A stretch of 64,000 bases of DNA from Anaeramoeba flamelloides (Eukaryota; Metamonada; Anaeramoebidae). Of this stretch, positions 31,193-42,396 are shown piece after piece. The DNA is taken from assembly GCA_027625915.1 (NCBI GenBank), contig JANTQA010000070.1, forward strand, positions 6,701,001 through 6,765,000, given 5' to 3'. The notes under the pieces were generated by a model. That model did not search any database, was not told the origin of the DNA, and worked only from the letters and a program-made list of their open reading frames with translations. The stretch's first letter is position 1. Every line of letters begins with the position of its first letter. The position numbers and the translations under genes were made by a program.

Positions 31193-31978
31193 TTAAAAAA
31201 TGATACATGGTTCTTCTTGAAAGTTTGATTTTTTTTTTTTATATCTTTGGAGATTTTCAGATTTAAAATAATATCTTTTTAGATTCTTTGTTTCTCTAGC
31301 TATTGCATAAAACACCTCTTCAAGGTTTTGTTTTGTAAGTGCTGAAGTTTCGATAAATTTGCAGAGTATTCGTTGTGCCAAATCATGTCCCTCTTGATAA
31401 GAAACCTCCCTTTCAATTTCAAGATCACATTTGTTCCCAACAATAATAATTGGTACTTCCCCAGCATTGACATCTTTTCTTCGAATAATTTTGTCATAAT
31501 AATTTGTGACTTGTTCAAAAGAACTCCTATTTGTTATTGAATATACAATTAAAAACCCCTCTCCTGATCTGTAGATACAATCCCACATAGAGGAAAACTT
31601 TAAATGTCCTGGGGTATCAAGAACCTCCACCCCGCATTCTTTTTCATCAATTGTAATTACCTTATGGTAATAGTCCTCAATTGTTGGATCTAATAAAATA
31701 CAAAATCATTCAAAAAAAATTGAAATTTTTTTAACATTTTTTCGCTAACAAAAAATAACACAAGTGTTTGCTTCCAATTGAAAGAATGTTTTTTTTTTAA
31801 TTTTCAAATCGGACTTGGAAAAATTAGAACAAAATCCTTCCTAGCAAACTAAAATATAGGGAGACTAAGAAAAAGATTTACCGTATTCTGTTACAAAAAC
31901 GTCTTGAACAAATCGAATGGTCATTGCTGATTTCCCAACACCTCCATTTCCTACCATGACAATTTTGTGTTCTTCCAT
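31193..31978 (-). CDS. Ras-family small GTPase with Pro59 and His61, CAAX end
   Basis: Exon 1 is 31978-31882 and exon 2 is 31689-31193, with a 192-nt intron (GTAAAT to TTAG, phase 1) inside codon 33. The product is 197 residues and, up to residue 61, is collinear with human Ras. G1 is GNGGVGKS (10-17), switch I is YDPTIEDYY (32-40, with Thr35), G3 is DTPGH (57-61), G4 is NKCD (118-121) and G5 is ETSAL. The C-terminus is basic and ends CIIF, a prenylation box. Two catalytic-site residues differ from the norm: Ala59 is Pro and Gln61 is His. Substitutions at 59 or 61 in other Ras proteins slow GTP hydrolysis, so this protein may stay GTP-bound longer; that is inference. G5 has Leu where Lys is usual. 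It is a membrane-attached signalling switch of the Ras/Rap class; the subfamily is not settled. Confidence 0.92.
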
Positions 31979-32733
31979 ATTGGATCAAAAGATTGTATGT
32001 TATTCAAGGTTAATTTAACAAGAGAAAAAGAAATCCTATATTTTTTTTGTTTTGTTTTTTTGTTTGTTGTTATCAAAAGTTTTTTGAAAAAGTCGAATTT
32101 TTTGTAGAACAAAAAAAGAAAAATATTTTAAAAAAAATGTTAATAATTTTGTGTTTGTATTATAATGTTATGGAAGGTCAGATTTACACTTTTCTTCATA
32201 AATTTATTCTTCTTTTTTGCCTTATTTAGAAGAGGATTTGACGATGAAAATAGGAAAAATTTTGGGATGGCAGTTTTCTCCATCTTGTTTGAAATTCTCC
32301 TAATATTTTCGCCTATCAGTTCACATAAGAAAAACCTTTGAAATTTTGTTAAAGTACTTAACCCAAAAAAATAACCTCCTAGGTTCAGCGTTTATTGTTC
32401 TTAATTGAAGATTGTAATTCTGATCTTCAATCCAGGTTTTTCAAAAAATTGATGACATTTATATGAATAATCAATTGGAAATAATCCAGGAAGTGTTTTT
32501 TTTTTTCCAAACTCTGGGTGAGTCTTTTGGTTTATGGTTCCTTGTTAACTCAGCACAGAGAATAACCAAAAAGTGCTCAATAAATAAGGATCATCAATTT
32601 CAATCTATCTCTTGGTAACTCCATTTCTACAAGAAAAATAAGTGAAATGAAGTAAATATTTTTTTAAATTTATTTTTGTAGATTGAAGCGAAAAACGAAA
32701 AGAAAATTTTACATTTTCAAATTATCACAATTA
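31979..32733. other. Upstream region of the Ras gene
   Basis: The first 200 bp presumably contain the promoter. At about 32500-32670 a segment may be a decayed minus-strand relative of repeat W (peptide reading LFGYSL where the better copies read LFGFFGYIL). Otherwise T-tract DNA. Confidence 0.35.
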
Positions 32734-33305
32734 AGGTTATAATCCCTGAAATATGAAAGAAGATTATACTGAGCCAGGTATGGCAACTTGTTAATTTGGC
32801 TCTTATCAAATCGTTCTTGTGCTGCGTACGGGGTTTTAAGAGTTGTTCAAAATGACTTTTTTTGACATTTGCTATTTTTTTTTTTTCAAAAACTGAATTG
32901 AAGTATTTAAGATTAAATGATTGTTAGATGTTTAAGGATAAATTTATATTTTTAGGTTGTAGAATAAAATTTTGATTTACTTTTTCGTCAATTAACTAAA
33001 TGAAATTTTTTTTCTTTCAAAAGTTCCAAATAAAACCAAATATAATTAGAAATTACAATAATAATCCCACAAATCACATTGTTTTATATCTAAATTCCAA
33101 AATATTAATCTTACGCTCTTCAGTTTGGATTTTGAAAAAAAAAAAGGCTAAGTAAATTTTTTAACTTATTACAAAAATTTCCATATTGGAAAACTCTAAA
33201 AACCCTGTACCAAGTTGAAGATCGATCATCTTTGAACCATATTAACAAGTCACCATACCTGGCTCAATATAATCTTCTTTCATATTTCAGGGATTATAAA
33301 CCTCA
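32734..33305. mobile_element. Family R inverted-repeat element, copy 1
   Basis: A 572-bp element with terminal repeats of about 70 bp. Left: AAGGTTATAATCCCTGAAAT then ATGAAAGAAGATTATACTG and AGCCAGGTATGGCAACTTG. Right reversed: AGGTTTATAATCCCTGAAAT, ATGAAAGAAGATTATATTG, AGCCAGGTATGGTGACTTG. Arms differ at only a few sites. Partial relatives occur at about 20300-20440 and 53659-53800. No coding capacity and no clear target duplication. Confidence 0.88.
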
Positions 33306-33380
33306 AAATAGAGAGAAAAAATTTCAAAAAAACAACAAATAAAAAGTACTTTTAGGAATTTTATATCAATTTTGTTGATA

Positions 33381-33835
33381 CTGTTGTTAAAAATAAAGCG
33401 TTTAAAAAAGTTTAAATCATATTATCAAAATTCAAACTGTATTTTTTTTTTTTTCTTTTAATAGAAGACCTATACATTAAATAATCAAAGAAATTGATAA
33501 TAAATTCTAAATAAATAATATATCTGATTCTTAAGGTTTTATTATTTAAAAAGAAATTTGAAAAATTAACAATCAAATTGAAAATTTTATCTTAAAAAAA
33601 TAAAGTTAATTTTCTTTGTTCTGAAATTTTTATATAAAAAAAAAAACAAAAATTTCAGAAAAATTTAGCAAAATTATTACGAAAATTTTGAACAAATTGC
33701 TTTCTTAATTTAAATTTTACTGGAAAAAAATTAGGTTTTTATCAAAAATGATTTGAACTTGGATAGACTCTTGGGTAGTAAACCCAATTCCAAAAATTTG
33801 TACACACACAAAAAATAAAATTGACAAAAAAAAAA
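33381..33835. mobile_element. Tc1/mariner-like MITE, family M copy 3
   Basis: Begins with CTGTTGTTAAAAATAAAG after a TA. It shares GACCTATACATTAAATAATC, AATTGATAATAAA, ATGATTTGAACTTGG and GTAGTAAACCCAATTCC blocks with copies 1 and 2. The right end runs into an A-tract near 33835 and is poorly defined. No coding capacity. Confidence 0.65.
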
Positions 33836-35489
33836 AAAAAATCATTATTATTATTGATAGAAGAGTGGAAATTCCACTCTAGATGACTTTTTACTGAAAT
33901 TTTCACAAAGGTATTTTAGTGCCGAAAATCATAGATTTCACAATTTTTCAAGGTAAAAACATACCTAATTTTTTTTATGTTTCAAAAACAAAATCAAAAA
34001 ATTGAAAAGAAAGAAAGAAAAAAGAAAATCTGAAAAAAAAAAAAAAGAAATTTAAAAAAGATTTATAAGAAGCAAAAGGTAAAAAGGTTTAAAATCAAAA
34101 AATAAAATGATACATTTAATAAAGAACTCCCAAAATTACAACGATGAAACGTTTAGTTGATTTAATAATTTGATAATTGAGCATGAATGTTCACTTGGGT
34201 ATCGTTATTTATGTTGTTGTAATTTCTTTTTTTTTTGGTCTGATTTTCTTTAAACCTTTGGTCATTTTTATCCTTAATTTTTTCGTTTTTGTTTTCAAGT
34301 ATCCCATATTTTGTGTTTCAGTATTTCGGAATTAACAAGTATCCACTTGATCTTTTTTCATTTGAAACTCTTTTGACCAATATAAAGAAGATATAAGATG
34401 GGAAAAATGCTAAGCAATATAAAAAAAACCTCAATTTATAATATTTTTATAAATATAATATAAAACAATATTCAAGTTACTGATTATTAATGTTATTTTA
34501 AGTAATCATTTTAATCCAAATAAAAGAAAAAAAAAATAAAACTCAAAAAAAAAAAAGCGTGTTTTCAAAATAATGAAACAAGCAAGAACAAATATCGTAT
34601 TAGTAAATTTTTATGTTATTTCACCAATAACTGTTGATCGATCAAATGATAAGATATCATCTGACTATTATATTTGATTTTTCAATTTAAAAAAAGCGTC
34701 CCTAACCTTTTATCAACCATTGAAAAAAAAAACAGAGATCTAGCAAAAGAGATTGTATAACTGGAAAAGGGGAAATCAGAACAAAATAGATAAAAAATGA
34801 AATAGTTTGCAAAATCAAAATTTCTTCCAAATTGAATATAAAGTGTAGTATTGTTATTCTTTCAACAGTTTAAATTATGTTAAAATTTTTGGAATTTAGT
34901 TTATATTAGATCTTACAGTGAAAGAGGAAGAAAAAAAGCACAGGCTATATTTTGAAAAATGGATTCATGTCATTGGAAACAGATTATTTTGATCATTGTT
35001 ATATTAAATATAAAATAAAGTAAAAAAAAAAAAAAAAAATCTATAATTTCTCAAATATTCACCCATTTGTTCCAAATTTCGTAAATAACAGTATTTCCCC
35101 AAACTTATTCTTCCAAAAATTGATGTAAATATATTCAAAACTGGGGTTGAGTTAACAAAAAACTTTAAAAATTTTGCTTTTTTTATAGTGGAAGTTTTGT
35201 GATAGAAAAAAAATGAAAAATTACTCACACAATACAAATAAACTAATTTTTGATTGATACTGCAGATTGAAATTTATTGGGAAAAAAATTTAATCTAATA
35301 TTCCTTTCTTAAAAAAAAATATATTCAAACAATTTAACAGATGATTGTGCCTAAAAAACCTTTCTATATGATTTTTCTGATTCTTTTCAAAAGTAAAATA
35401 TCTTGATTTCAAAAATTTTGATTCACTTTTAAATGTTAATGGAAGTTGATATGAGGGTTTTATTCCAGTATTCTTATCAAAAAAAAATT
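33836..35489. other. AT-rich spacer
   Basis: No supported gene. It contains a short perfect hairpin AGAGTGGAAATTCCACTCT at 33863-33881 and several A- or T-tracts longer than 12. Minus-strand frames at 35004-35237 and 35290-35514 are Phe/Lys/Asn-rich with no motif. Confidence 0.4.
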
Positions 35490-35616
35490 TTTCAAATTTT
35501 CTGATCAGAATCATTTCTTTCTAATTTTGCAAATTTTTCTTTTGTTTTCTCAAATTTATTGTTTCTTTTGTTTTCCTTTTTCTTTTTTTTTTTCGATTTC
35601 TTTTTTTTTTTTTTAT

Positions 35617-35682
<66 letters not shown>

Positions 35683-36070
35683 ATACTTTTTTTTTGCAAA
35701 AGATCATTTGGAAAAAAAAAAAGATCTTCGAAAAGACAAGTAATCACTCAGAAAATTGAGACTATGTAATGTCTTTTAAAATAAATTTAATTATTGGCAA
35801 AAATCTCGTTGTTAACTTTTTTTCCGTGAAATTTCAGTAATAAAAAATCAGTTATGCTCATTTCAAAAATTGTGAATCACTTTTTTTTAGTTTTTGGTTT
35901 TATTTTTTTTAATTTATAAAATATCAGGTTTTTATATATTTAGAATGATTTAAAAGTGAATTACAAATCAGATTTAGTTATTAGTTGTTCTTGAATACTA
36001 AAGGATAAATTTTTTTTCAATTTATTAATTTAGGTGAGTCACAAATTTTTGAAATGGTATTTATATTTTT
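35490..36070. repeat. Dispersed repeat family A, copy 2, with long poly-T
   Basis: Aligns with 4000-4560 through AAAGATCTTCGAAAAGAC, TTTTTTCCGTGAAATTTCAG, TCATTTCAAAAATTGTG and TAAAATATCAGG. The T-rich start has expanded into a nearly pure run of about 60 T at 35620-35681. The poly-Lys and poly-Phe frames across it are not genes. The class of the repeat is unknown. Confidence 0.75.
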
Positions 36071-36604
36071 TGTTTAGTTTCCCAAATTTTTGGAAGGTAA
36101 TATTATTTAATTTGTACTTAAATTATTCCTTTAATTTTTTAGTTTTTGTGTGAAATAAAAATATTTTGCTATTTAATTTTATATTTGTTTACAAACCAAA
36201 GAAATTTCGAGAAGATAAATCAAAAAGTGTAAATTCCTAGAAAATTTTGAAGCATAAAACACATCAAAAATTAGGAAAGTATTGAAAAATTTTGGTTATA
36301 AGAATTTTTTAGATAAAATTTTTCTCTGCTTGATTGATATATTTTCAACCGAAAGTGGTAAGTAAAGACTGTTTATAAATACCTGTTACTGGCACAGCGA
36401 CCTTAAAATAAAACAAAATACATTGAAAGTAATTACCAAACTTCATATTTATTTGATAAATTTATTCAAGAGAAATCAAATAGACAGTGCACCTTCAAGA
36501 TAAAATTTTATTCTATTTTTTCAGGCCAGCAAATGATCAAAAAAAAAACAAATTAAAAACAATATTTCGTTAATCATGGAATGCTTAAAACAATTAAATA
36601 TCTC

Positions 36605-38365
36605 TTATTTTTTTAAATGCCTGATTTCCTTTAAATTTTTTAATGCGGGCAAGTGTTTTGGATTTAATGCTAAAACCTTTTTAAGATCACTTTTTGCTAA
36701 TTTCAATTTTTTACAAGTTTTGTAAGCCATTGCTCTATTATAATAATAATCTATTCTATTTGGATTTAAAGCTATTGCCTGTGTATAATCGTTAATAGCC
36801 TTTTTAAATTTGTGTTGATAATTATAGACAATAGCTCGGTTGTTAAAGGCATTTGAATGCTTTTTGTCAAGTTTTATAACCTTGGTGTAATCATTTTCAG
36901 CTTTTTCAAATTGTTTTAATTTTCTATAGGCATTTGCTCGGTTAAATAGTGCCAACACGTTGTCTTTTTTTATTGACAATACTGAATTATAATCTTGAAT
37001 AGCTTTTTCATAATTATTCATTTTGGAATAAATTACACCTCGATTATAAAGGAAAATGGTATTATTCGGCTGATTTGAAATTAGCAAATTGTAATCCTTA
37101 AGAGAATTTTCAAATTGTTTTAATGCACTATAAGTGATTGATCGCTGATAATAAAATGTAGGGTTTATTTTGAAGACTTTTGGATCTTTCCCATGTTCCT
37201 GATTTTTATCCTTTTCTTTTTCTTTTTCTTTTTCTTTTTCTTTATCTTTTTCTTTTTCTTTTTCTTTATCTTTTTCTTGATCTTTTTCTTTTTCTTTCTC
37301 TTTGTCTTTTTCTTGATCTTTTTCTTGTTCTTTTTCTTTTTCATTGTCTTTTTCGTTTTCCCGATCCTTTTCTTTTTCTTTTCCTTGCTCTTGCTCTTGT
37401 TCTTGCTCTACCTCTTTTTCCTGTTCCTGTTCCTGTTCTTGTGCCTTAATTGATTTTGTAAACCATTCAAGAGCCTTTTCATAATCTCTTTTGGATCGTG
37501 CTATCAGGCCTAAATTGAATAAAGAATTGGCGTGCTTTGGTGAAACGGATAATACCTGGACGAAATATTTAACTGCTTGCTCTTCCTTTTCAGAAAAAAA
37601 GCAGCACACGCCACAGTTATATAGCGCCTTTAAGAGCTTTGGATCCAGTTGATAGGCTTTTTTAAAATCCTTTTCGGCATGTTTATATTTCTCATTTTCA
37701 AGCCAGGCTAATCCCCTGTTATAGAATGCCTTCGCAAAGTCTGGACAAATCAAGATGGCAGAATTGAAGTCCTTGAGTGCCTTTACGGGCTTTTTTGTTT
37801 TTAAGTGAATAAGTCCCCTGTTGTAATAGGCTTGCGCCAATTTTGGATCCAGTTTAATTGCCCTGGAGAAATCAAAAAAGGATTTCTTTAAATTGTCCTG
37901 TAAAAAATAGCAGATACCTCGGTTATAATAAATATCACCTGTTTTGTTGCCGCACTTGATGAGTTTGGTATAGTCCCTAATTGCAGACCCGAACTTTCTT
38001 AATCCCCTGAGGCATATACCCCTGTTATAAAGTGCATCTTTTTTTTTAGGCTTTTTTGAAAGCACGAGATTCAGATCCTCTAATGCAAGCTGGTACTCTC
38101 CCATTTTTAAGTACACATTGCTCCTTGCTAAATTGGCTTTCAAATGTTGGGGATCAATTTTTCTTGCTTCTGTAAAGCATTTCAAAGCCTTCTCATTTTT
38201 TGTTTGGTAATAAAAACAAACACCTCGTTGGAAATGGATTTCAGCGTTTTGTGGGTGCGTGATCAAGAGTTCCTTAAAATATCTTTTCGCTTTTGTAAAT
38301 CTGCCAATGTCAAGCAATTTAATTCCTTTTTCAATTTTTTCTTCAACAGAGATCATTCTTGTCAA
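36605..38365 (-). CDS. Tetratricopeptide-repeat protein with a charged insert
   Basis: One exon, 586 residues. About nine TPR units (34-residue repeats with the A..YYNRG and P..A...L.P pattern, such as AQAYYNRGLIHLKTKKPVKA and AKAFYNRGLAWLENEKYKHA) occupy residues 8-305. A run of EQEQEKE/KEKEKDKEKE follows at about 306-391, then about five more TPR units (NTIFLYNRGVIYSKMNNYEK, ALFNRANAYRKLKQFEKAEN) to the end. TPR arrays are protein-binding scaffolds, so a role in assembling complexes or as a co-chaperone is likely, but no catalytic or J-domain is present and the partner is unknown. The insert is encoded by a (TTTTTC)n tract and probably forms a long charged helix between two solenoid halves. 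The ATG at 38365 is followed by a second Met at residue 4. Confidence 0.88.
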   Translation of the reverse strand: MTRMISVEEKIEKGIKLLDIGRFTKAKRYFKELLITHPQNAEIHFQRGVCFYYQTKNEKALKCFTEARKIDPQHLKANLARSNVYLKMGEYQLALEDLNLVLSKKPKKKDALYNRGICLRGLRKFGSAIRDYTKLIKCGNKTGDIYYNRGICYFLQDNLKKSFFDFSRAIKLDPKLAQAYYNRGLIHLKTKKPVKALKDFNSAILICPDFAKAFYNRGLAWLENEKYKHAEKDFKKAYQLDPKLLKALYNCGVCCFFSEKEEQAVKYFVQVLSVSPKHANSLFNLGLIARSKRDYEKALEWFTKSIKAQEQEQEQEKEVEQEQEQEQGKEKEKDRENEKDNEKEKEQEKDQEKDKEKEKEKDQEKDKEKEKEKDKEKEKEKEKEKDKNQEHGKDPKVFKINPTFYYQRSITYSALKQFENSLKDYNLLISNQPNNTIFLYNRGVIYSKMNNYEKAIQDYNSVLSIKKDNVLALFNRANAYRKLKQFEKAENDYTKVIKLDKKHSNAFNNRAIVYNYQHKFKKAINDYTQAIALNPNRIDYYYNRAMAYKTCKKLKLAKSDLKKVLALNPKHLPALKNLKEIRHLKK

Positions 38366-39356
38366 TAAAAATTCGGAAAAGTGTGGGCTAAAAAGGTTTT
38401 TTAAAAAATAAATTGTTAAAATAGGGAATTTATTATTACAGGTTAGACTTTATCATTTATTTCAAAAGGACACTAAAAACAGTTTACAATAGGATAGTTT
38501 GTACTTATTTAATGGTTAGTTAGGAGAAGAAGAAGTGGTAGAGCTTCCAAAATAATAACTTTTTTATCTTGAAAAGAGGAAAAAATTTATTTTGGTTTGT
38601 TGAAGAAATATTTTTCGACTTCTTATTGAGAAAAGATGACACCTTTGTCAAGTGATGTGAAACAAAGACGAATTTCTTAAACAATGTTTCAGAGTTTAAT
38701 TTATCAGTTTATTGCTTTATCTTTGACCAAATAAATGGTTATTATGTATTTTCCTTTTTCACTTTCTTTCCCAAAGGTTTTGTAATATCAGAATTTTCTA
38801 CTGTTAATTGTAAAATAAAAAGATCAAAATTTTCATTCGACTTTCCAAAAAAAACACACTCAATAATATAAAATAATATCACCAAAGCTCCCAATTCTCA
38901 GAGACAGATATTTGTTATTAATATTGATTTAGAGAATTAAAAATTTGAAATGTTACATGATTTTTTAAAAATCTTTTTTTTAAAATATTTGAAGAAAAAT
39001 TTTCTTCAATTTATTTTGCAACAAATAGTAGTTAAGTTTCAATTCATTTTGCAAACAAAACAAATCAGTTGGCTTTAAAGAATATTTTGTCAAAATATCT
39101 TGTTAAAATTTTAATTTGTATTTTTTTAATGAAAATAGAAATTTCATTGAAAAAGGTTTACCTTACAAAATTTTTCAACTTTCAGTATTTATCCCAATTA
39201 TTTTCAAGCAATAAGCAGTACAACCAAAGGGTAAAAATATTCTTGAAGATTTTTTGGAAGGATAATATTCATAGTGGTCAACAAAAACGTTTTTAAATAT
39301 CTCTTAATTTTGGTTGAAAATTTTCTCGGTGAATAATTGAAAAGTTTGCAATAAAA

Positions 39357-39360
<4 letters not shown>
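38366..39360. other. Upstream region of the TPR gene
   Basis: AT-rich. A plus-strand frame at 39069-39296 (75 residues, Lys/Ile/Phe-rich) has no recognisable feature and is not called. The first few hundred bases presumably hold the TPR gene promoter. Confidence 0.4.

Positions 39361-39390
<30 letters not shown>
39361..39390. repeat. (TA)n tract used as transposon target
   Basis: Fifteen TA units directly abut the MITE at 39391; TATATAT also follows it. TA-targeting elements often sit in such tracts. Confidence 0.9.
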
Positions 39391-39393
<3 letters not shown>

Positions 39394-39587
39394 TCAGTTT
39401 CACTTTTAAGGCACAAACTTTCAACGAAATTTAAGGCACAAAAAAATCTCAAATTAAGACACAAAATTTTGAATTTTTTTTTTTACAATTTATTTTTACT
39501 AGAATTTGAATTTTGTGCTTTAATTTGAGATTTTTATTGTGCCTTAAATTTCCTTGAAAGTTTGTGCCTTAAAGGTGAAAATGACTG
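39391..39587. mobile_element. 197-bp TA-flanked MITE S, nearly complete hairpin
   Basis: The left end CAGTCAGTTTCACTTTTAAG, followed by GCACAAACTTTC, is mirrored at the right by CAGTCATTTTCACCTTTAAG and GCACAAACTTTC. The two halves pair over almost the whole length (AAATTTAAGGCACAA, AATCTCAAATTAA). TA lies at both flanks. CAGT ends and TA targets suggest the Tc1/mariner group, but its ends differ from family M. A single copy in the window. Confidence 0.9.
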
Positions 39588-39689
39588 TATATATCAATTT
39601 CCTTTTATTCAATTCACAAGCTTAGCTTTTAATCATGAACGGTACCAAAGAAAATTTTAAAAATCAACTTATTTGAAAAATTTATCGTA

Positions 39690-39925
39690 TTGGAAAAAAT
39701 AACCGAAATCAAAATAATCCTCGATAAGATTTTTAATTATAAATATTTGGAAAATTGTTGTGTGATTTCTTTTATTTTAAATCAAATCCTTTTTTTAGAA
39801 CCAAACTTTGCAAATTATAACTCAATAAACTTATCAGAATGATGAATAATTAAATAACACTTGTTCTAAAACACCATCCAATTAATTAAAATATAAGAAT
39901 AAAAATATATTTTTTTAGTAAAATG
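39690..39925. mobile_element. Family V element, half copy
   Basis: Matches the left half of 58712-59218 (AATCCTCGA, AAGATTTTTAATT, ATTGTTGTGT, CAAATCCTTTTTT) and then the AACACTTGTTCTAAAACACC block near the middle. The second half is missing, so it is truncated. Confidence 0.65.
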
Positions 39926-42026
39926 ATATTCACTATTAAGTTGGGATTTTTAAATCCAACAAATAAAAGAAAAATATGAAAAAGGGTTTTTTTCGTAAGA
40001 AATTTTAATATTAAAATTTCTTCGGGTTTTCTAAAAACTTTGGAACATAACTCGGTTTAAAAATAATAACCCTGTAAACAAAATTATAAATAATATTTGA
40101 TAAATGAAAATTGTGTTATTATCTTTTTTTTATTAAATATACGAGTAGTCGTATCAAAAATAGAACACCTATTTATCTGAACAAATAACTATATTGAATA
40201 CTTTTTATCATCATTATAACATACACAGTGTTCAAAATTTAATTACTTATTTTCTATAAATAATTCAAAACGATAAATAGAGAAAATTAATATAAAAAAA
40301 GTAAGAAATTATTTTTATAGTTAAAAAAAATAAAAAAAAAGATTTATAAAGTTTTCTATGAAGCATTTCGAAACCATGATAAAAATCCAAACAATTTTAA
40401 ATTAATTTAATTATGAATACATCAAAATAAAACACATGCGGCTTTAAATTAAGATAATTAAAAATTTTAACATGAATATTTATTTATATATAGTTATTTA
40501 CATATGGTAATTTCTTTTTTTTCTTTTTAATCTCATTTTTTGTAAATCCTTGTAAAATTTTTTGTCTTTGTTTTTACTAGTTAATTTTCAAGTGGCGGGT
40601 TCTACCATATTTTCAGTATTTCTGTATTAACAATAAATCTCCAATTTTTTTTCTTTATAAATCTTCCTCCTATGAATGGAAATTCAGATTGGGAAAAAAT
40701 AGAAAAAAAAATGTTCTAGTTTATTTTATATTATTTTATTTTCAATAATTTAATAAATTCAAAGGCCTTTCAAAGATATTCCAATTGGTATTTTTTTTTT
40801 TTTTAAGTTTAACTTGTAAGGTTATAGATAAAACTAAATTTTATTATTAAAATAACCTCATAGATAAAATTTATTATTATTATTTTTATTTAAAATTATT
40901 AGTCTAAATCAATTTTATTTGTTTGAAAATCTTTAAAAAAATTGTGAAATAAAAATAAAACCTAGTGATATTTTTTAGTCTTTGGATTATCAATAACCCA
41001 TGAAAAAACAAAGATTGTGTTTTCTATTATTAATTAATATTATTAATCAATAATGAATAAGCATTTCTTTCTGTTTTAAGTTGGATTTTCCAGGTTTTGA
41101 AAAGGTAATTGGGGAAATTTTTAATTTGATTTTTGGTTTTTTTATCTCGGATTTTATTTTGTCAATAAATTGAAAAAATTGATTTGAACTGTTCTTTGAA
41201 ACAAAAAAATAATTTTTTGAAGTTGAATATAATTATTGTAATTTTTTTTAGATAATTCCGTAGATTTCTAGAATTTATCTTGGGTTATATTGTAAAACTT
41301 GATGGGTTGTTTTTTAAAGTGTTTTTTGAAACACCCCCTGAACAGACAAGAAGATTTCTGTTTTTTTCAAAGAAAATAATTTTTTAGAATAATTCAGAAA
41401 TATGTTGGCTTTTGGAGCTTTATAAAAAACGAGAAAGACGGATCCTATTTTAAAAAGAATAATTCGTTTCTAAAAATATCATAAAAGTAAGGTTTGTATT
41501 CTACAAATCAGATTCTTACTACTTTTTTCAATTTCTAGATATGGTAAATTTTTTTACTAATTAGCATAAAATAAAACACAAGACTTTTTTTGGTTTACGA
41601 GTGCCTTCAAATGTATATTCTTTGACTTGTAAAAATTTACCCCTCTAAAAAAAGAAAACTAGTTCTTGTTCATTCAAAATACAATTAAAAAAAGGAAAAA
41701 TACACTTTCTTATTGTTTTCAAACAATCATTACTTTTTAAAAACAAAAATGATTATTAATAAATAGAAATGTCAAGATAGTAAACGCAATAAACAATTGT
41801 TTGTTCCCTTGGTGTATTAGAAATTCCTTGGTTTTCAGGGTATATTACAAAAGTTCATTCTTCAACTTAAACTTGTTTTATGGAATTATTTGTTTAACAT
41901 TTGTTTTGAAATCAACAGATCAAACAAACCTAATAAATAACAAAACCTCCAAAAGTTCAAATCATTTTTCTAGAATAAAATATTATTACGTAACATTTTT
42001 TTTTTATTTTTCTAATTATTCAGTAA
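39926..42026. other. AT-rich spacer upstream of the importin gene
   Basis: No supported gene. The importin start codon at 42027 is preceded by TTATTCAG and TAA, so a leader intron ending just before the ATG is possible. A minus-strand open stretch near 41330-41440 lacks a start and is not convincing. Confidence 0.4.
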
Positions 42027-42396
42027 ATGGGCGAAAATGATCAAAAAGAATTTGAAGAGTTGCTAATTGTTCTTCAAAGTCCAAACAACGAGCTACGTAA
42101 CACAAGTGAAACAAATTATTTTGAGTTCCGAAACAACCAACCAGATCTATGTTGTGAGCTTCTTCTTTCAATGATTTCCTTTTCAAGCAATGACAATGTA
42201 AGGGCACTTTCTATGATTTTATTAAGGCAAATGGTTCTTAGTCAGAGCCCACTTTTTTGGAGGTCTTTTAAATCACAAACTAAAGAACTTTTAAAAAAAA
42301 ATTTATTGGAATTGGTACAAAACGAACAAGTGCCTTATCTCAAAAGAAAAATGGCTGATGTTATTGCAATTATTGGCGCAATTTTAATTCCTGAAC
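42027..42396 (+). CDS. Importin-5/Kap121-like karyopherin, exon 1
   Basis: ATG at 42027 opens 123 codons plus one base and ends at a GTATGT donor. It encodes the first HEAT repeats of an importin-beta protein: an acidic start with FEELLIVLQSPNNELRNTSE, then LSMILLRQMVLSQSPLFWRS and YLKRKMADVIAIIGAILIPE. This is the standard opening of importin-5 (ELRNTAEE..Y, R..AAVLLRR, L+RK+.D). The next exon starts at 46147 in matching phase and continues the same helix (PEQKWDELLNF). Reading on past the donor gives a poly-Phe tail, which shows that the splice is required. Confidence 0.9.

Noticed and set aside
35492-35769. Poly-Lys and poly-Phe reading frames
   Set aside because: They arise only from a homopolymer T run within repeat family A and have no start context or protein-like composition.
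37180-37453. Phe/Leu-rich plus-strand frames
   Set aside because: Antisense shadows of the KEKEKD insert in the TPR protein.
41330-41440. 43-codon minus-strand open stretch after an acceptor-like site
   Set aside because: Open stretches of this length are expected by chance in AT-rich DNA on this scale and nothing else supports it.
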